A stretch of DNA of 64,000 bases from Novosphingobium sp. (GTDB lineage: Bacteria; Pseudomonadota; Alphaproteobacteria; Sphingomonadales; Sphingomonadaceae). The notes below the pieces were generated by a model. That model made no database searches and had not been told where the DNA came from. It saw only the letters and a list, made by a program, of their open reading frames with translations. Of this stretch, positions 63,132 through 64,000 are shown one piece after another (position 1 is the stretch's first letter; each line of letters opens with the position of its first letter). The DNA lies in the NCBI RefSeq assembly GCF_027531025.1, contig NZ_JAPZQX010000001.1:33590-97589 (forward strand), given 5' to 3'. A program made the translations under genes and the position numbers.

Positions 63132-63602
63132 ATGGCTTGGTTTCGAAAGACCAAAATGGGCGATGTAGCTTGGTATCGCCATCGAAATTACAAAGGCAAT
63201 CTGAGCGAAGATCAGAAGATGGAGTTGGATTCCATCAGATGGAAAAGCAAATCTGGACAGCATCCAGCGGCTAAATTTGAAGATCTTCCTGAAGAAGTAC
63301 AAGATTATATCGTATATCTTGAAAGTGAAATTTCTGATTCTAAATTCTCAGTTTCAATAATTTCGTTTTTATCAGGCGCATTTTTGATGATCTATTGCGC
63401 CTTGAGTACTCTAGATATCTTATCATATAGCGATGTTTTGCCATCAATTGCGAAATTATCCCTTATCTCACTTGCTTTGATTGTGTTTGGAGTCCTCGAT
63501 TATCGAAGTGTTCAGAAGCGCTGGGTGGAGAAAGACATTAATGAGGAGCTTCTGAAAAATTGGGAAATCGATTACATCTCCAGACAATCGAGTTCATCTT
63601 AG
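63132..63602 (+). CDS. hypothetical membrane protein, 156 aa
   Basis: A charged N-terminal half (G-D-V-A-W-Y-R-H-R-N-Y-K-G-N and L-P-E-E-V-Q-D-Y-I-V-Y-L-E) is followed by two membrane helices, about 75-95 and 107-122, and a charged C-terminal tail. The codon use is A+T-rich, unlike the rest of the window, which marks it as acquired. No family recognised. A helical hairpin after a soluble domain is a layout also seen in small toxin-like effectors, but nothing specific supports that. Confidence 0.7.
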   Translation: MAWFRKTKMGDVAWYRHRNYKGNLSEDQKMELDSIRWKSKSGQHPAAKFEDLPEEVQDYIVYLESEISDSKFSVSIISFLSGAFLMIYCALSTLDILSYSDVLPSIAKLSLISLALIVFGVLDYRSVQKRWVEKDINEELLKNWEIDYISRQSSSS

Positions 63603-63611
63603 CGTTACCGT

Positions 63612-63749
63612 ATGGCTGCAGGCAAGGCGAAGGCATTTACCAAGGAGCAATACCGCAAATTGGCTTCAGCCGATCTTGGACCATTCTCGAAGGCTGCGTT
63701 CGACCATGATTGGATATCAGCTATCGAAGAAAGCGGGCGCAAAGATTGA
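63612..63749 (+). CDS. short ORF, 45 aa, possible gene fragment
   Basis: M-A-A-G-K-A-K-A-F-T-K-E-Q-Y-R-K-L starts a frame that stops after 45 codons. An overlapping frame continues rightward (next entry), so this may be the front part of a gene split by a frameshift. Function unknown. Confidence 0.4.
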   Translation: MAAGKAKAFTKEQYRKLASADLGPFSKAAFDHDWISAIEESGRKD

Positions 63750-63882
63750 GTTCTCGGAATATTCTGGTCCCGAGCTGATCGAGAGAGGGGAAGGCGGCAC
63801 CAAGATCACCAAGAATGGCATCGACTACTGGACCAGCGGCAAGCCCCCACGGCGCTATCATACTGAAACCTGTGGAATCTGA
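63676..63882 (+). CDS. ORF of 68 aa overlapping the 45-aa ORF, possible fragment
   Basis: The part from K-I-E-F-S-E-Y-S-G to D-Y-W-T-S-G-K-P-P reads like a plausible soluble protein end. It is in the frame one base off from the previous ORF. I cannot name it. It may be the second half of one broken gene, cut close to the insertion sequence. Confidence 0.35.
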   Translation: MDHSRRLRSTMIGYQLSKKAGAKIEFSEYSGPELIERGEGGTKITKNGIDYWTSGKPPRRYHTETCGI

Positions 63883-63946
63883 CTCACGGAGGGTTTTGCT
63901 CTGGCGTTGGGCGTGATTCACCATGGCAAACTGTTGGAGGTTTGCG

Positions 63947-64000
63947 ATGGCGGCGCCGATCAGGGTGCGCAGTGATTTGAGTTCGGATCAGGTTCGAGCC
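63947..64000 (+). CDS. IS630-type transposase, N-terminal part only
   Basis: The last 18 codons, M-A-A-P-I-R-V-R-S-D-L-S and on, resemble the start of IS630-family transposases, which begin with M-A-A-P-I-x-V/L-R. A GGAGG lies ten bases upstream of the ATG. The rest lies beyond the window, so the call rests on a short stretch. Confidence 0.5.
   Translation, partial: MAAPIRVRSDLSSDQVRA

Larger units (their letters stand above)
62112..64000. mobile_element. left end of an integrated genomic island (continues past the window)
   Basis: From the tRNA break onward the DNA is clearly lower in G+C than the 62 kb to the left and gene content changes: a MucR-type regulator, an orphan membrane protein, short ORFs and an IS630-type transposase. 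No integrase is seen; it would be expected at the far end. Confidence 0.75.

Overview
The window is G+C-rich chromosomal DNA from an alphaproteobacterium, most likely a member of the Sphingomonadales (Sphingomonas/Novosphingobium/Erythrobacter group). This rests on gene content and order rather than on a marker gene: tolQ-tolR-tolA-tolB-pal, hisB-hisH-hisA-hisF-hisE, a single bifunctional RelA/SpoT enzyme, hemF, pdeM, an alpha-type SspB, MucR, a PEP-CTERM-like peptide, many acyl-CoA dehydrogenases and sphingomonad-style dispersed palindromes.

Layout. 1-4.2 kb: the end of a HupE/UreJ-type membrane protein, then an acyl-CoA ligase and an acyl-CoA dehydrogenase that diverge around an 18-bp perfect palindrome. 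4.2-13.6 kb: an accessory block that looks like a signalling or conflict locus. It holds a formylglycine-generating enzyme, a membrane protein with an N-terminal SLOG-like domain, two tandem secreted S1 proteases, a repeat-containing lipoprotein and a TIR-TolB-like-TPR protein. 14-18.1 kb: a nitric-oxide-type sensory cluster with an H-NOX protein, an HNOBA-type hybrid histidine kinase, a small DHp-only protein, a receiver/winged-helix regulator and a degenerate FixJ-like regulator. 18.3-19.9 kb: PilZ, a lone Flp pilin and small unknown genes.

19.9-33 kb is mostly housekeeping: rlmJ, tRNA-Ser(GGA), a zincin, a cyclophilin, rsh, hemF, pdeM, infC with a predicted AUA start, an SLC13 permease, and a Cys/Met PLP enzyme behind a structured leader that can hide its Shine-Dalgarno sequence in a pseudoknot. 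An erythromycin-esterase homologue here is broken by one in-frame stop. 33-38 kb is the Tol-Pal envelope operon with ybgC. 38-42 kb is histidine biosynthesis. 42-43.5 kb holds sspB and gmk.

43.5-55 kb is a catabolic block: SMP-30 hydrolase, two SDRs, a pair of adjacent acyl-CoA dehydrogenases, an MFS carrier, another acyl-CoA dehydrogenase, a zinc alcohol dehydrogenase, an APH/ACAD10-like kinase and a CaiB CoA-transferase. Two related CTTAA...TTAA dyads lie upstream of its promoters and suggest one shared regulator. The substrate cannot be read from the sequence. 55-62 kb holds an S8 lipoprotein protease, dapD, a small K+ channel, an M19 dipeptidase and a TauE/SafE permease.

At 62.1 kb a tRNA-Arg(CCG) gene is cut in its anticodon arm. 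From there to the end of the window the DNA is A+T-richer and carries a MucR regulator, unknown ORFs and the start of an IS630-type transposase: the left edge of an integrated island. A second, shorter copy of the tRNA 3' end 129 bp away points to an older integration scar.
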